From Pseudoalteromonas sp. '520P1 No. 423' (GTDB taxonomy: Bacteria > Pseudomonadota > Gammaproteobacteria > Enterobacterales > Alteromonadaceae): a DNA stretch of 64,000 nucleotides. Each line of letters begins with the position of its first letter. Within the stretch, counting starts at the first letter, position 1. Below are positions 45,807 through 55,725 of the stretch, piece by piece. The stretch is taken from contig NZ_BBZB01000001.1 in NCBI RefSeq assembly GCF_001269985.1, forward strand, positions 1,240,001-1,304,000, written 5' to 3'. A program made the position numbers and the translations under genes. The notes beneath the pieces are model-generated. The model was not told where the DNA came from, did no database searches, and worked only from the letters and a program-made list of their open reading frames with translations.

Positions 45807-45865
45807 AAATAAAACAATTAATCAAAATAATTAATCAAAACATAATAAGTAAGAATATAGCAATT

Positions 45866-47755
45866 ATGAGTGAACAAGATTATAACGCAGGGTCAATTGA
45901 AGTATTAAATGGCCTAGATCCAGTAAAACACAGACCTGGTATGTATACCGATACCACGCGGCCTAACCATTTAGGTCAAGAGGTTATCGATAATAGTGTT
46001 GATGAAGCTCTCGCAGGGCATGCTAGTAAAATTGATGTTATTTTACATACTGATAATTCTTTGGAAATTGTGGATGACGGTCGAGGAATGCCTACTGATA
46101 TTCATCCAGAAGAAGGTATTCCTGCTGTAGAACTTATTTTTGTTAAATTGCATGCTGGTGGTAAATTTTCAAATAAAAATTACCAATTTTCAGGTGGTTT
46201 ACACGGGGTAGGCATCTCAGTAGTTAATGCATTATCGACGCGTGTTGAAGTAACTGTAAAGCGTGAAGGCAATCAATATCAAATGGCCTTTGAAAATGGT
46301 GATAAAGTTGAAGATTTATCAATCACAGGCACTGTAGGAAAAAGAAATACAGGTACTAGCGTACATTTTTGGCCTGATCCAAAATACTTCGATTCTGCTA
46401 ATTTTTCTGTTTTAAAGCTAACACACTTACTAAAAGCAAAAGCTGTTTTATGCCCAGGTTTGAAAATTCGTTTTATCAATAAACAAACCAAAGAAACGCT
46501 TGAATGGGAATATGCCGCTGGCTTAGAAGATTATTTAAAAGAGGCTGTTAAAGGTTTTGATTGTTTACCTGAGCAACCTTTCATTGGTAACTTTAATAGT
46601 GAGACTGAAGGCGCTGAATGGGCTGTTGTTTGGTTACCAGAAGGTGGAGAAGGCATTGCTGAAAGTTATGTAAACTTAATTCCAACTGCGCAAGGCGGTA
46701 CACATGTAAATGGTTTACGCCAAGGTCTTTTAGAGGCGATGCGTGAGTTTTGTGAGTTTAGAAACCTATTACCGCGCGGTGTAAAGCTGACACCTGATGA
46801 TATTTGGGATAAATGTAATTATATTTTGTCGGTTAAAATGCAAGATCCGCAATTTGCCGGGCAAACCAAAGAGAAACTATCATCTCGTGTGTGTGCCGCA
46901 TTTGTAGCAGGTGTTGTAAAAGATGCATTTAGCCTATGGTTAAACGAACATACAGATAAAGCTGATTTACTTGCTGAATTATGTATTTCAAATGCGCAAA
47001 AACGTATGCGAGCAGCTAAAAAAGTTGTTCGTAAAAAAATTACATCAGGCCCTGCATTACCAGGTAAGTTAACCGATTGTTCAGCCAATGATGTTGAACG
47101 AACTGAACTATTTTTAGTGGAAGGTGACTCTGCAGGTGGTTCAGCAAAACAAGCTCGAGATCGTGATTTTCAAGCGATAATGCCGCTTCGAGGTAAAATT
47201 TTAAATACGTGGGAAGTCGATTCTGGCCAAATATTAGCATCAGAAGAAGTACATAATATCTCTGTAGCCATAGGCATGGATCCAGATTCAACCGATTTAT
47301 CACAATTACGTTACGGTAAAATATGTATCCTAGCGGATGCCGATTCAGATGGTTTACATATCGCCACTTTATTATGTGCGTTATTTATGATGCACTTTAG
47401 AGTATTGCTTGAAAAAGGCCATATCTATGTAGCCATGCCACCACTATATCGTATTGATATTGGTAAAGAAGTTTATTATGCCCTTGATGAAGATGAAAAA
47501 GATGGCATATTAGATCGCATTGCAGCAGAGAAAAAACGCGGAAAAGTGAATGTACAGCGATTCAAAGGTTTGGGTGAAATGAACCCATTACAGTTAAGAG
47601 AAACAACCATGGATCCAAATACCCGTCGTTTAGTACAACTTACTTTAGATGACGAAGGCAATACCATTGAATTAATGGATATGTTGTTAGCGAAAAAACG
47701 CGCCAGTGACAGAAAACAATGGCTTGAATCTAGTGGCGATCGAGCAGAAGTATAA
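45866..47755 (+). CDS. parE: DNA topoisomerase IV subunit B
   Basis: ATPase subunit of topoisomerase IV, which unlinks daughter chromosomes. 629 aa. GHKL fold: VIDNSVDEALAGHASKID, DDGRGMPTDIHPEEGIPAVE, GGLHGVGISVVNALSTRVE; transducer domain; TOPRIM: LFLVEGDSAGGSAKQARDRD (about 412) and DADSDGLHIATL; C-terminal RFKGLGEMNPLQLRETTM. PEGD-type motif distinguishes ParE from GyrB only by context; the parC partner follows 88 bp later. Confidence 0.96.
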   Translation: MSEQDYNAGSIEVLNGLDPVKHRPGMYTDTTRPNHLGQEVIDNSVDEALAGHASKIDVILHTDNSLEIVDDGRGMPTDIHPEEGIPAVELIFVKLHAGGKFSNKNYQFSGGLHGVGISVVNALSTRVEVTVKREGNQYQMAFENGDKVEDLSITGTVGKRNTGTSVHFWPDPKYFDSANFSVLKLTHLLKAKAVLCPGLKIRFINKQTKETLEWEYAAGLEDYLKEAVKGFDCLPEQPFIGNFNSETEGAEWAVVWLPEGGEGIAESYVNLIPTAQGGTHVNGLRQGLLEAMREFCEFRNLLPRGVKLTPDDIWDKCNYILSVKMQDPQFAGQTKEKLSSRVCAAFVAGVVKDAFSLWLNEHTDKADLLAELCISNAQKRMRAAKKVVRKKITSGPALPGKLTDCSANDVERTELFLVEGDSAGGSAKQARDRDFQAIMPLRGKILNTWEVDSGQILASEEVHNISVAIGMDPDSTDLSQLRYGKICILADADSDGLHIATLLCALFMMHFRVLLEKGHIYVAMPPLYRIDIGKEVYYALDEDEKDGILDRIAAEKKRGKVNVQRFKGLGEMNPLQLRETTMDPNTRRLVQLTLDDEGNTIELMDMLLAKKRASDRKQWLESSGDRAEV

Positions 47756-47842
47756 ATTAGCTGTAAAGCTTTATTAAAGATCACAGAGCGGCGTTTTGTG
47801 TTTTAGTACTCAGAATAAAAAAGTTAAAGAGAATAAATAACA

Positions 47843-50137
47843 ATGACTGATGCAACAGATTTAAGTTTGCAAGGCATAGAACAACAATCAATGGGGCGCT
47901 TTACTGAAGACGCTTATCTTAATTATTCCATGTACGTGATCATGGATCGTGCATTGCCACATATTGGTGATGGCCTAAAACCTGTGCAACGTCGTATTGT
48001 ATATGCGATGAGTGAATTAGGTTTATCTGCAGCTGCAAAATATAAAAAATCAGCGCGTACTGTAGGTGATGTATTAGGTAAGTTTCACCCTCATGGTGAT
48101 AGTGCATGTTATGAAGCTATGGTTTTAATGGCGCAACCTTTTTCTTATCGCTATCCATTAGTCGATGGGCAAGGTAACTGGGGTGCCCCAGATGATCCTA
48201 AGTCATTTGCTGCTATGCGTTATACCGAAGCGCGTTTATCTAAATTTTCTGAAGTATTACTGAAAGAATTAGGCCAAGGAACAGTTGATTGGACGCCTAA
48301 CTTTGACGGTACCATGAAAGAACCTGTTGTTTTACCTGCACGTTTACCACATATATTATTGAATGGTATTACAGGTATTGCTGTTGGTATGGCAACTGAT
48401 ATACCACCGCATAATGTTAGAGAAGTCGCACAAGCATGTTGTTTATTATTAGATAAACCTAAAACTGAACTTGATGATGTTTTAGAGCTAGTTCAAGCGC
48501 CTGATTATCCTACTGATGCAGAAATCATCACGCCAAAAGCAGATCTAAAGAAAATTTACCAAACAGGTAAAGGCTCTGTGAAAATGCGCGCTGTTTATGA
48601 AGAAGAAGATGGCGACATAGTGATCACAGCCTTACCGCATCAATGTTCTGGCGGTAAAGTTTTAGAGCAAATTGCAGCGCAAATGTTAGCTAAAAAGCTG
48701 CCTATGGTTGCAGATTTACGTGATGAATCAGATCATGAAAATCCAACACGTATTGTGATCATGTTACGCTCAAATCGCGTTAAAGTTGAGCCTTTAATGT
48801 CGCATTTATTTGCTTCAACTGATTTAGAAAAAAGCTATCGTGTTAATTTAAACATGTTAGGTTTAAATGGTCGCCCACAAGTTAAAGATTTAAAAACTAT
48901 TTTATCAGAATGGCTGGTATTTAGACGTGAAACAGTGCGCAGGAAACTACAATACCGTTTAGATAAAGTATTAGCTCGCTTACATATTTTAGAAGCTTTA
49001 TTAGTCGCGTTTTTAAATATTGATGAAGTGATTGAAATCATTCGAACAGAAGATAAACCAAAACCAGTATTAATGACGCGTTTTGATCTGACGGATATTC
49101 AAGCTGAAGCGATTTTAGAATTAAAACTTCGCCACCTTGCTAAGTTAGAAGAATTTAAAATTACAGGTGAGCAAGACGAGTTAGCAAAAGAGCGTGATAA
49201 ATTAGAGCTGACTTTAGGTTCTGAGCGTCGCATGTCTACTCTAATCAAAAAAGAAATCATTGAAGCTGCTGAGCTTTACGGCGATGACAGACGTTCACCT
49301 GTTGTTGAGCGTCATGAAGCAAAAGCAATGAGCGAAAAAGATTTAATCCCTTCTGAAGCGGTTACTGTAGTGTTGTCAGATAAAGGTTGGGCACGTTGTG
49401 CTAAAGGTCATGATATTGATGCGCAAGGACTCAATTATCGCTCAGGTGATGAATATAGGGCTTCAGCTAAAGGGCGTAGTAACCAGCCTGCAATATTCTT
49501 AGATTCAGCTGGACGGGCTTATACTTTAGATGCCCATGGTTTACCGTCTGCGCGTAGTCAAGGAGAGCCTTTAACAGGGCGATTTAATCTTGCCGCAGGC
49601 GTGAATTTTGAACATGTATTAATGGCTGAGAACGAAAGCATGTTTTTAATGGCCTCTGATGGCGGTTATGGTTTTGTAACGTCTTTTAGTGATTTAGTGA
49701 GTAAAAATAAAAGCGGTAAGGCACTCGTCAGTGTTCCTGAAGCTGCATTATTAATGACACCAAATAAAGTGAATGATATTGCCACAGACATGTGTATGGC
49801 CATTTCGAATGAAGGACGTATGCTGTTATTCCCATTACGAGATCTACCTAAACTTGGCAAAGGTAAAGGCAATAAAATTATTTCAATACCCACTGCCAGA
49901 GTTAAAACACGAGAAGAGTTTGTAAAAGTACTTGCTGTTGTGCCCGCTAATAGCCATGTTACTTTACTTGCAGGTAAACGTAAGCTCACGCTAAAACCAA
50001 CAGATCTTGAACATTATTATGGTGATCGTGGTCGCAGAGGTAATAAATTACCAAGAGGCCTGCAACGTGTAGACGCAGTTGAAATTGAGCAACTGCAGGC
50101 ACAAACAAATGAATCTGAAGTAACTGACGATAAATAG
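47843..50137 (+). CDS. parC: DNA topoisomerase IV subunit A
   Basis: Breakage-reunion subunit. 764 aa (E. coli 752). Catalytic Tyr in [13 protein letters not shown] (about residue 123). The quinolone-determining segment [16 protein letters not shown] has the sensitive-type Ser and Glu. DNA-gate [13 protein letters not shown], then coiled coil, tower and C-terminal beta-pinwheel region with [17 protein letters not shown]. Terminator follows. Confidence 0.96.
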   Translation: MTDATDLSLQGIEQQSMGRFTEDAYLNYSMYVIMDRALPHIGDGLKPVQRRIVYAMSELGLSAAAKYKKSARTVGDVLGKFHPHGDSACYEAMVLMAQPFSYRYPLVDGQGNWGAPDDPKSFAAMRYTEARLSKFSEVLLKELGQGTVDWTPNFDGTMKEPVVLPARLPHILLNGITGIAVGMATDIPPHNVREVAQACCLLLDKPKTELDDVLELVQAPDYPTDAEIITPKADLKKIYQTGKGSVKMRAVYEEEDGDIVITALPHQCSGGKVLEQIAAQMLAKKLPMVADLRDESDHENPTRIVIMLRSNRVKVEPLMSHLFASTDLEKSYRVNLNMLGLNGRPQVKDLKTILSEWLVFRRETVRRKLQYRLDKVLARLHILEALLVAFLNIDEVIEIIRTEDKPKPVLMTRFDLTDIQAEAILELKLRHLAKLEEFKITGEQDELAKERDKLELTLGSERRMSTLIKKEIIEAAELYGDDRRSPVVERHEAKAMSEKDLIPSEAVTVVLSDKGWARCAKGHDIDAQGLNYRSGDEYRASAKGRSNQPAIFLDSAGRAYTLDAHGLPSARSQGEPLTGRFNLAAGVNFEHVLMAENESMFLMASDGGYGFVTSFSDLVSKNKSGKALVSVPEAALLMTPNKVNDIATDMCMAISNEGRMLLFPLRDLPKLGKGKGNKIISIPTARVKTREEFVKVLAVVPANSHVTLLAGKRKLTLKPTDLEHYYGDRGRRGNKLPRGLQRVDAVEIEQLQAQTNESEVTDDK

Positions 50138-50167
50138 TGTCTCCTTTCAAAACACTTAATAAATTAT

Positions 50168-50190
50168 AAACCCCGCAAGGGGTTTTTATT
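50168..50190 (+). terminator. Rho-independent terminator after parC
   Basis: AAACCCC, loop GCAA, GGGGTTT followed by TT; 30 nt after the parC stop. Confidence 0.8.
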
Positions 50191-50305
50191 TGCCTAAAAA
50201 TTTTGGTTTAAAGCTTACACTTGTAAGCTAAAACATGCTTTTTTTATTAAATAGGGTATACTGCCCGCGAATATTTTATTTGTATTTTTTGCTGAGGGTT
50301 TTCAT

Positions 50306-51007
50306 TTGTTAGCTGCTATCCGATTATTATTAATTGCTTTATTTATATTAATAAGTGGGTTACTGGGGTTATTAATGTGCATTATCGTGCCATTTCACCC
50401 AAATCATGTTCATCGTTGTGCCACTTGGTATAGCCAAATTGCTAAATTATTAGGCGTTAAAATTGAAATCATTAATGCACCTGATGAGTCAAAAAGTAAT
50501 TCAGTAGTGTATGTTGCAAATCATCAAAATAGCTATGATATTTTCACGATAACAGCTGCTGTGCCACAAAGAACGGTAAGTATAGGTAAAAAAAGCTTAA
50601 AGTGGATCCCGTTTTTTGGCCAATTATATTGGTTATCAGGTAATATCTTAATAGATCGTAAAAATAGAACAAAAGCAGCGGGTACAATTAGTAAAGCCGC
50701 CAACAAAATAAAACAAAAAAACCTATCAGTTTGGATGTTTGCTGAAGGTACGAGAAGTTACGGTAGAGGTTTATTACCTTTAAAAACAGGCGCTTTTCAT
50801 ACAGCATTGCAAGCTGATGTGCCTGTTGTTCCTGTATGTATGAGTACTACACATAAAAAAATCAATTTGAATCGCTGGAATAATGGCACTATATATATTG
50901 AGTTTTTAGATCCGATTATTTTAAATAAAGAATCTAGTGTACGCACGCAAGCGAATGAAGTTCATGCTATCATGGATAGTAAGATCAAACAGCTTGATAC
51001 TTTGTAA
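50306..51007 (+). CDS. plsC: 1-acyl-sn-glycerol-3-phosphate acyltransferase
   Basis: Second acylation of phospholipid synthesis, making phosphatidic acid. 233 aa with an N-terminal membrane helix (LLLIALFILISGLLGLLMCI), acyltransferase motif I NHQNSYDI (H-x4-D), motif II region GNILIDRKNRTKA, motif III FAEGTRSYGRGLLPLKTGAF and motif IV VPVVPVCMST. Start is TTG at 50306, supported by GAGGG 7 nt upstream. Next to parC, as in E. coli. Confidence 0.92.
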   Translation: MLAAIRLLLIALFILISGLLGLLMCIIVPFHPNHVHRCATWYSQIAKLLGVKIEIINAPDESKSNSVVYVANHQNSYDIFTITAAVPQRTVSIGKKSLKWIPFFGQLYWLSGNILIDRKNRTKAAGTISKAANKIKQKNLSVWMFAEGTRSYGRGLLPLKTGAFHTALQADVPVVPVCMSTTHKKINLNRWNNGTIYIEFLDPIILNKESSVRTQANEVHAIMDSKIKQLDTL

Positions 51008-51048
51008 TCAATAGCTGAAAATAAATTGAAAATATAAGAGTGAAATAA

Positions 51049-51384
51049 ATGGAAAACTGGCGTGAAATAAGTGAAGACATCGTAGATTCATTATTGGAAG
51101 ATGGTTCTGATCCTGAAGTACTTTATGAAGTGGAACATCACTTTGTATGTGATGACTTTAAACGTCTAGAAACAGCTGCATTAGAAGCTTTTAAATTTGG
51201 TTATGACGTTGAAGATCCAGCAGAACTTGAGCTTGAAGATGGCGGTAAAGTGTGGGGTTTCGACATCGTTGTTGAAGCTGAGCTCAATGTAGATGTAATA
51301 ATGGAAGATGTTGATAAACTGTCAGCATTAGCCAAAGAAATGGATGTAGAATACGATGGTTGGGGCACTTACTTCCAAGAGTAA
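51049..51384 (+). CDS. rraB: Ribonuclease E inhibitor RraB
   Basis: 111 aa acidic protein that binds and modulates RNase E. LLEDGSDPEVLYEVEHHF, AALEAFKFGYDVEDPAELEL and the C-terminal MDVEYDGWGTYFQE match RraB closely. It lacks the long acidic tail of the E. coli protein. A palindromic repeat starts 3 nt after its stop and may act as its terminator. Confidence 0.93.
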   Translation: MENWREISEDIVDSLLEDGSDPEVLYEVEHHFVCDDFKRLETAALEAFKFGYDVEDPAELELEDGGKVWGFDIVVEAELNVDVIMEDVDKLSALAKEMDVEYDGWGTYFQE

Positions 51385-51387
51385 TCG

Positions 51388-51449
51388 ATACCAATTCTAA
51401 TAAATACATGCTCATTTATATTTGATCATTAACTCATCAGAATTGGTAT
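51388..51449. repeat. MITE-like palindromic repeat with ATACCAATT ends
   Basis: 62 bp, arms ATACCAATTCTAATAA and (reverse complement) ATACCAATTCTGATGA, two mismatches in 16. Shares its ends with the palindrome at 63205-63262 and with a half copy at 4668. Lies directly after rraB. Confidence 0.75.
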
Positions 51450-51633
51450 ATTTAAATTGAGCAACATATCTTGTTGCTCAATGAATCTTTCTCACCTTTA
51501 ATCCTCTATAAAACCAATACTAAAGTCTCATTTTTAGTTTAAATACTAGACAGTCCCCATTCTCAATGTTAAATTCGGGTAAATTTTTTGTGTTTCATTA
51601 ATTGAAAATTCATTCCTCTAATAGAAGTCGTTT

Positions 51634-52866
51634 ATGCTTAAAGCCTTATCTATATCTGAATTACGTCCAGGGATGTTTGTAAAAAATGTAAGTAAACAAA
51701 AGAAAAAGCTAAAGATTAAAACCCATGGTTGGGTACGTAGCCAAGCATTAATAGACAAGCTCAAAAGTGAAGGCATTCTTGAGGTGATTGTAGACTTTAC
51801 TCAATCTGAAATTGCACAAGACAACACTGAAACAGATATAGATAAAACATCAGAAGCTGACATCAAAGCAGCACCTAGCAAAGAAAACCGTAAATCAAAA
51901 AAGAAACCTATCCAAGAAGATATAAGCTTAGATAAAGAGTTCTCAAAGGCCTGTATTGCGTATGATCAAGGGCTAAATAAAGTTAGAACCATACATCAAG
52001 ATATTGCTGCAGGTATGCAAGTTGATATCAATATGCTCAATGATGTAGCTAATGACATTGTTGATTCTGTATTTAGAAATGAAGATGCAATGGCTGTACT
52101 TACTAGGTTAAGGGATAAAAATGCCTATCCTTGGCGTCATACGATTAATACCGCGATTCTTATTTCTGTTTTTGCACGTTATTTGAAGTATTCAAAACAA
52201 GCTGTATTTCAATTGGCTATGGGGGCTTTATTGCATGATTTAGGTCAAGCAAAAGTACCACAAGGTGTTATTAATAAACTTGGCAAACTCAATGAACTTG
52301 AAACTAAAGCCATGAAAAAGCACGTGGCACAAGGATTCAATTTATGTAAAGGGCAAAAAGGGGTCACCCCAGTAATGCTAGATATGATCATCAATCATCA
52401 TGAAAGATTGGATGGTAGTGGTTACCCTAGAGGCATTAAAGAAGATAAATTAAGTAAAACAGCACGTATGATCGCAATTGTTGATGCTTATGATGCTATG
52501 ACAGCTGATAGAGTGTTTAAGCAAGGGTTAGAGCCAATTAGTGTCTTAAGACATTTATTAGGTCAAAAAGATAAATACGATACATTACTAGTGCAACAGT
52601 TTATAAAGTGCATGGGCGTTCACCCGGTAGGTTCAATTGTAAAATTAACATCAGATAGACTTGCTATCGTGATCGAAGGCAATAAAAGTAATCCAATTCG
52701 GCCTAAAGTGAAAGTGTTTTATAATGCAAAACACAATCACTATATAACAAGTAAAGATGTACATTTAGCTTCTGAAGATACATCTTTAAAAATAACATCA
52801 GGCATTAGACCACAAGATCATCAAATAAATTTGAGTCGCCTTTTGAAAGAGCAGCTGATTGCTTAA
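51634..52866 (+). CDS. HD-GYP-domain c-di-GMP phosphodiesterase with N-terminal DUF3391
   Basis: 410 aa. N-terminal DUF3391 (residues 4-80, LSISELRPGMFVKNVSKQKK), a Lys/Glu-rich linker, then an HD-GYP domain (150-340). The metal site is ALLHDLGQAKVP (HD), the GYP motif INHHERLDGSGYPRGIKED, and AIVDAYDAMTADRVF follows. The set is complete, so c-di-GMP hydrolysis is likely. Its own promoter region is 185 bp. The last 62 nt overlap the convergent gene on the other strand. Confidence 0.92.
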   Translation: MLKALSISELRPGMFVKNVSKQKKKLKIKTHGWVRSQALIDKLKSEGILEVIVDFTQSEIAQDNTETDIDKTSEADIKAAPSKENRKSKKKPIQEDISLDKEFSKACIAYDQGLNKVRTIHQDIAAGMQVDINMLNDVANDIVDSVFRNEDAMAVLTRLRDKNAYPWRHTINTAILISVFARYLKYSKQAVFQLAMGALLHDLGQAKVPQGVINKLGKLNELETKAMKKHVAQGFNLCKGQKGVTPVMLDMIINHHERLDGSGYPRGIKEDKLSKTARMIAIVDAYDAMTADRVFKQGLEPISVLRHLLGQKDKYDTLLVQQFIKCMGVHPVGSIVKLTSDRLAIVIEGNKSNPIRPKVKVFYNAKHNHYITSKDVHLASEDTSLKITSGIRPQDHQINLSRLLKEQLIA

Positions 52867-53155
52867 CTGCTTTATTTATCTTTTTATTTGTTGAAAATAA
52901 AGTAGGTAAAGAGAAAATAGCCGTTAAGTGAGAACCTATCATAAGTAACCAGCATAAAGTGCCTAAAGCACTGCCTAAACTAATCGAAAACGCACCCAGA
53001 GAAAAACAAGTAAACGCGATACCAACAAACCAATAACGTGTCATTCTATTATCATGATCTAATAATTCTCTTGTTGCGTAATAAATACTTCTTTTAAAAG
53101 TATGAACAGCAACTAAACTGCTACTTATGGCAAACAATAAAATGACTATATCCAT
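52805..53155 (-). CDS. Small membrane protein, DUF3325-like, probably Fur-regulated
   Basis: 116 aa with about three helices: MDIVILLFAISSSLVAVHTF, TRYWFVGIAFTCFSLGAFSI and CWLLMIGSHLTAIFSLPTLF. The layout resembles DUF3325 proteins found beside siderophore receptors and PepSY proteins; assignment is tentative. A near-ideal Fur box lies about 70-90 nt upstream, which supports an iron-uptake role. The 3' end overlaps the HD-GYP gene by 62 nt (convergent). Confidence 0.6.
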   Translation of the reverse strand: MDIVILLFAISSSLVAVHTFKRSIYYATRELLDHDNRMTRYWFVGIAFTCFSLGAFSISLGSALGTLCWLLMIGSHLTAIFSLPTLFSTNKKINKAVKQSAALSKGDSNLFDDLVV

Positions 53156-53221
53156 GACTAAAGCTTCCTTTTATCTCTGAATGAAAATGAGTGTTAATAA
53201 TATTACATAAAAACCACTTTG

Positions 53222-53244
53222 TAAATGATAATTATTATCATTTA
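53222..53244. promoter_or_regulatory. Fur box
   Basis: AATGATAATTATTATCATT at 53224-53242 is a perfect 9-1-9 palindrome, extended by two more paired bases on each side. It matches the Fur consensus GATAATGATAATCATTATC in all but a few positions. Best placed to repress the leftward membrane-protein gene (start 53155); the rightward FadL-type gene starts 130 bp away. Confidence 0.85.
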
Positions 53245-53372
53245 GTGTTTTTTTATTAGGATAAATACACTATTTCTTAACAAAACAGGGCTTTCGGTCA
53301 CTTTAAGTTACAGTTACCGTCGGTAATATCAGGTAGGCTAGGATTCACACAGATTATATCTATAGGTTTAAA

Positions 53373-54635
53373 TTGATAACATTTAATAAGACTTTATTAG
53401 CAACAAGCTTAGCTTGTTTATCTTTCAATAGTTTTGGTGCTGCTTTTCAGCTTGCTGAGCACAGTGCAGCAGGTTTAGGTCGTGCATTTGCTGGTGAAGC
53501 TGCAATAGCCGAAGATGCTTCTGTTGTAGCGCGTAACCCTGCGCTAATGGCTCAATTTGATAAAATGGTACTAACCGTTGCTGGTAGTTACATTAGCCCT
53601 GACGTTCAATTAGAAGGCACTAGTGCACCAGCACATACTGATCCAAGCGAGTTAGACAGTGACAACATCGGTCCTGCAGCTGTTATTCCAGCTGCATATT
53701 TTATTGCGCCTATTAACGATGATGTCGCTGTAGGTTTTGGTCTTTTCTCTAATTTTGGTTTAGCGACAGAGTTTGATGAAGATTATGCCGCAGGTCAAGT
53801 CGGTGGTGAAACATCAATCACAACAGTTAACTTTAATGCCAATGCATCTTACCGTGTAAATGAAAACTTTACTGTTGCTGGCGGTCTTAACTTAGTGTAC
53901 GCAGAAGCTGAGTTAATTAGAAACTTTGGTGAAACAGCGCTTCCATTACCTAGAGAGACAGTGGCAGCTGATTTATCAGGTGATGATACGTCTTTTGGTT
54001 GGAATATTGGCATAGCCTATGAAATCAACGATGGGAATCGATATGGCTTTAGTTACCGTAGTGAAGTAGATTTGGGCTTTGAAGGCGATTATAGCAATGG
54101 TTTACCGCCAAGCTTAGGCGGTTTAGGTGAAGAAGTCGTACCTGGCGCTTTAGATTTAACATTACCTGCAATTATGGAGTTCTCAGGTTTCCATCAAGTG
54201 AAAAAAGACGTAGCGGTACACTACAGCATTATGTGGACAGGCTGGAGCAGTGTAGAAAATCTAGAAGGTTTTGTTGAAGGTTCTGATACTCCTGTATTTG
54301 CTAAAGAAGAAAACTTTTCAAATGCGATGCGTTATGCAATTGGTGCAACATATGATTACAATGAAAAAATCACATTACGCTCTGGTATTGCTTACGATGA
54401 AACACCAACAGATCCAAATCATTTAACGATTTCAATTCCAGATACTAACCGTATTTGGGTGAGTGGTGGTATGAACTACCTATTAGATGATAATTCATCT
54501 GTAGATTTAGGTGTAACTATCGTTAAAGGCGGAACGGAAAACTTCACTGAAACTGATGATTTAGGTCAAGAGTGGAGCTTTGAAACATCTGGCGGCGCTT
54601 ATATATTTGCAGCACAGTATAACTTCGCTTTTTAA
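53373..54635 (+). CDS. OmpP1/FadL-family outer-membrane transporter
   Basis: 420 aa, signal peptide cut after FGA, mature start AFQLAEHSAAGLGRAFAGEA, which is the FadL-family hatch/N-terminal signature, followed by VARNPALMAQFDKM. Barrel strands end with a C-terminal Phe (FAAQYNFAF). FadL homologues import long-chain fatty acids or other hydrophobic molecules. Start is TTG at 53373 with AGG 7 nt upstream. A terminator follows. Confidence 0.88.
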   Translation: MITFNKTLLATSLACLSFNSFGAAFQLAEHSAAGLGRAFAGEAAIAEDASVVARNPALMAQFDKMVLTVAGSYISPDVQLEGTSAPAHTDPSELDSDNIGPAAVIPAAYFIAPINDDVAVGFGLFSNFGLATEFDEDYAAGQVGGETSITTVNFNANASYRVNENFTVAGGLNLVYAEAELIRNFGETALPLPRETVAADLSGDDTSFGWNIGIAYEINDGNRYGFSYRSEVDLGFEGDYSNGLPPSLGGLGEEVVPGALDLTLPAIMEFSGFHQVKKDVAVHYSIMWTGWSSVENLEGFVEGSDTPVFAKEENFSNAMRYAIGATYDYNEKITLRSGIAYDETPTDPNHLTISIPDTNRIWVSGGMNYLLDDNSSVDLGVTIVKGGTENFTETDDLGQEWSFETSGGAYIFAAQYNFAF

Positions 54636-54684
54636 GCATAAAAAGTAGTCGTTTAAATATCAAAAACGCGAGTTGATATTTTGA

Positions 54685-54724
54685 TAAAAAAGCCCTTAAA
54701 CATGATTTTTTGAGGGCTTTTTAT
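54685..54724. terminator. Bidirectional terminator between FadL-type and MscS genes
   Basis: AAAAAGCCCT and AGGGCTTTTT (about 10 bp) with a loop of about 14 nt and T-tracts on both strands, between convergent genes. Confidence 0.78.
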
Positions 54725-54744
54725 TATTTTTATCGTTGTAGAAG

Positions 54745-55581
54745 CTAGTCTTCTTGCTCATTTTTATTAATTGTCACGATTCTTTGAGGGAAAGGAATTT
54801 CAATTTTCTCAACTTTTAACGCATCAAAAACTGCTAAATTAACCTGTAATTTAGTGGCAATTAAATCTGTCGTTGGTACCCAATAGCGATAGCTGATTGA
54901 TATGCTGCTATCAGCAAAGTTATCAACACCCACTTGTGCTCTTGGTGTTTGTGTAATTGCAGTGATATTTCCTAATACTTGTGCAATGACACTAATGGCT
55001 TTATGTGGGTCATTATCATAAGCAATGCCAACTTCACCTTCTACTAAAGAATATTCAAATGAATTATTGATCACTTCACCCACTAAATGCTTATTAGGCA
55101 CAGTGATCTCTACATTATCTTCGTTACATAAAATGGTGACACCTAGCTCAATCGATTTAACTAAGCCAGATACATTATTTACTTGTATGGTATCTCCCAC
55201 TTTAAAAGGGCGAGTTGCGATAATAGCCAAACCAGCACCATAATTTGCTAGCATGCCTTGTAGCGCTAAACCCGCACCTAAAGATGCAGCACCTATGGCT
55301 GCAACGAATGGCGTAACACTTACACCTAATTTTCCTAAGGCAATAATCACTACCATAGTAATGAATAATGCTTTAACAACATTGCTTACAAATGTACTTA
55401 GAGTGATATCTATTTTATGTTTTTGCATTAATTTAAAAATGAATTTAGACAGTTTTTGGGCTATCCAAATACCAATTAATAAAATAAATAGTGCTGCAAC
55501 AACTTGAAAGCTGTAAGTGACTAAATACTCCATAACAATTGCATACATGCGCTCAAATTCTTTTATTTCAGATTCAATCAT
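54745..55581 (-). CDS. mscS: Small-conductance mechanosensitive channel (MscS)
   Basis: 278 aa, three membrane helices: AALFILLIGIWIAQKLSKFI, KALFITMVVIIALGKLGVSV and the pore helix AASLGAGLALQGMLANYGAG (Gly/Ala pattern), then the cytoplasmic beta domain FKVGDTIQVNNVSGLVKSIE and VPNKHLVGEVINN. Normal MscS length (E. coli 286). Releases solutes on osmotic downshock. Divergent from the DUF885 gene. Confidence 0.93.
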   Translation of the reverse strand: MIESEIKEFERMYAIVMEYLVTYSFQVVAALFILLIGIWIAQKLSKFIFKLMQKHKIDITLSTFVSNVVKALFITMVVIIALGKLGVSVTPFVAAIGAASLGAGLALQGMLANYGAGLAIIATRPFKVGDTIQVNNVSGLVKSIELGVTILCNEDNVEITVPNKHLVGEVINNSFEYSLVEGEVGIAYDNDPHKAISVIAQVLGNITAITQTPRAQVGVDNFADSSISISYRYWVPTTDLIATKLQVNLAVFDALKVEKIEIPFPQRIVTINKNEQED

Positions 55582-55725
55582 TTTTCATTCTTAATTCACA
55601 AGTGAAAATATATCCAAATTAATTGGTTATATAGGTTTCGTTTTATTAATACAGAATATACACTGACAAAAAACGAATACCAGAAATTTCTGGTACAAAA
55701 TTAGTCTTTTAAAAAAGTGCCTCTC

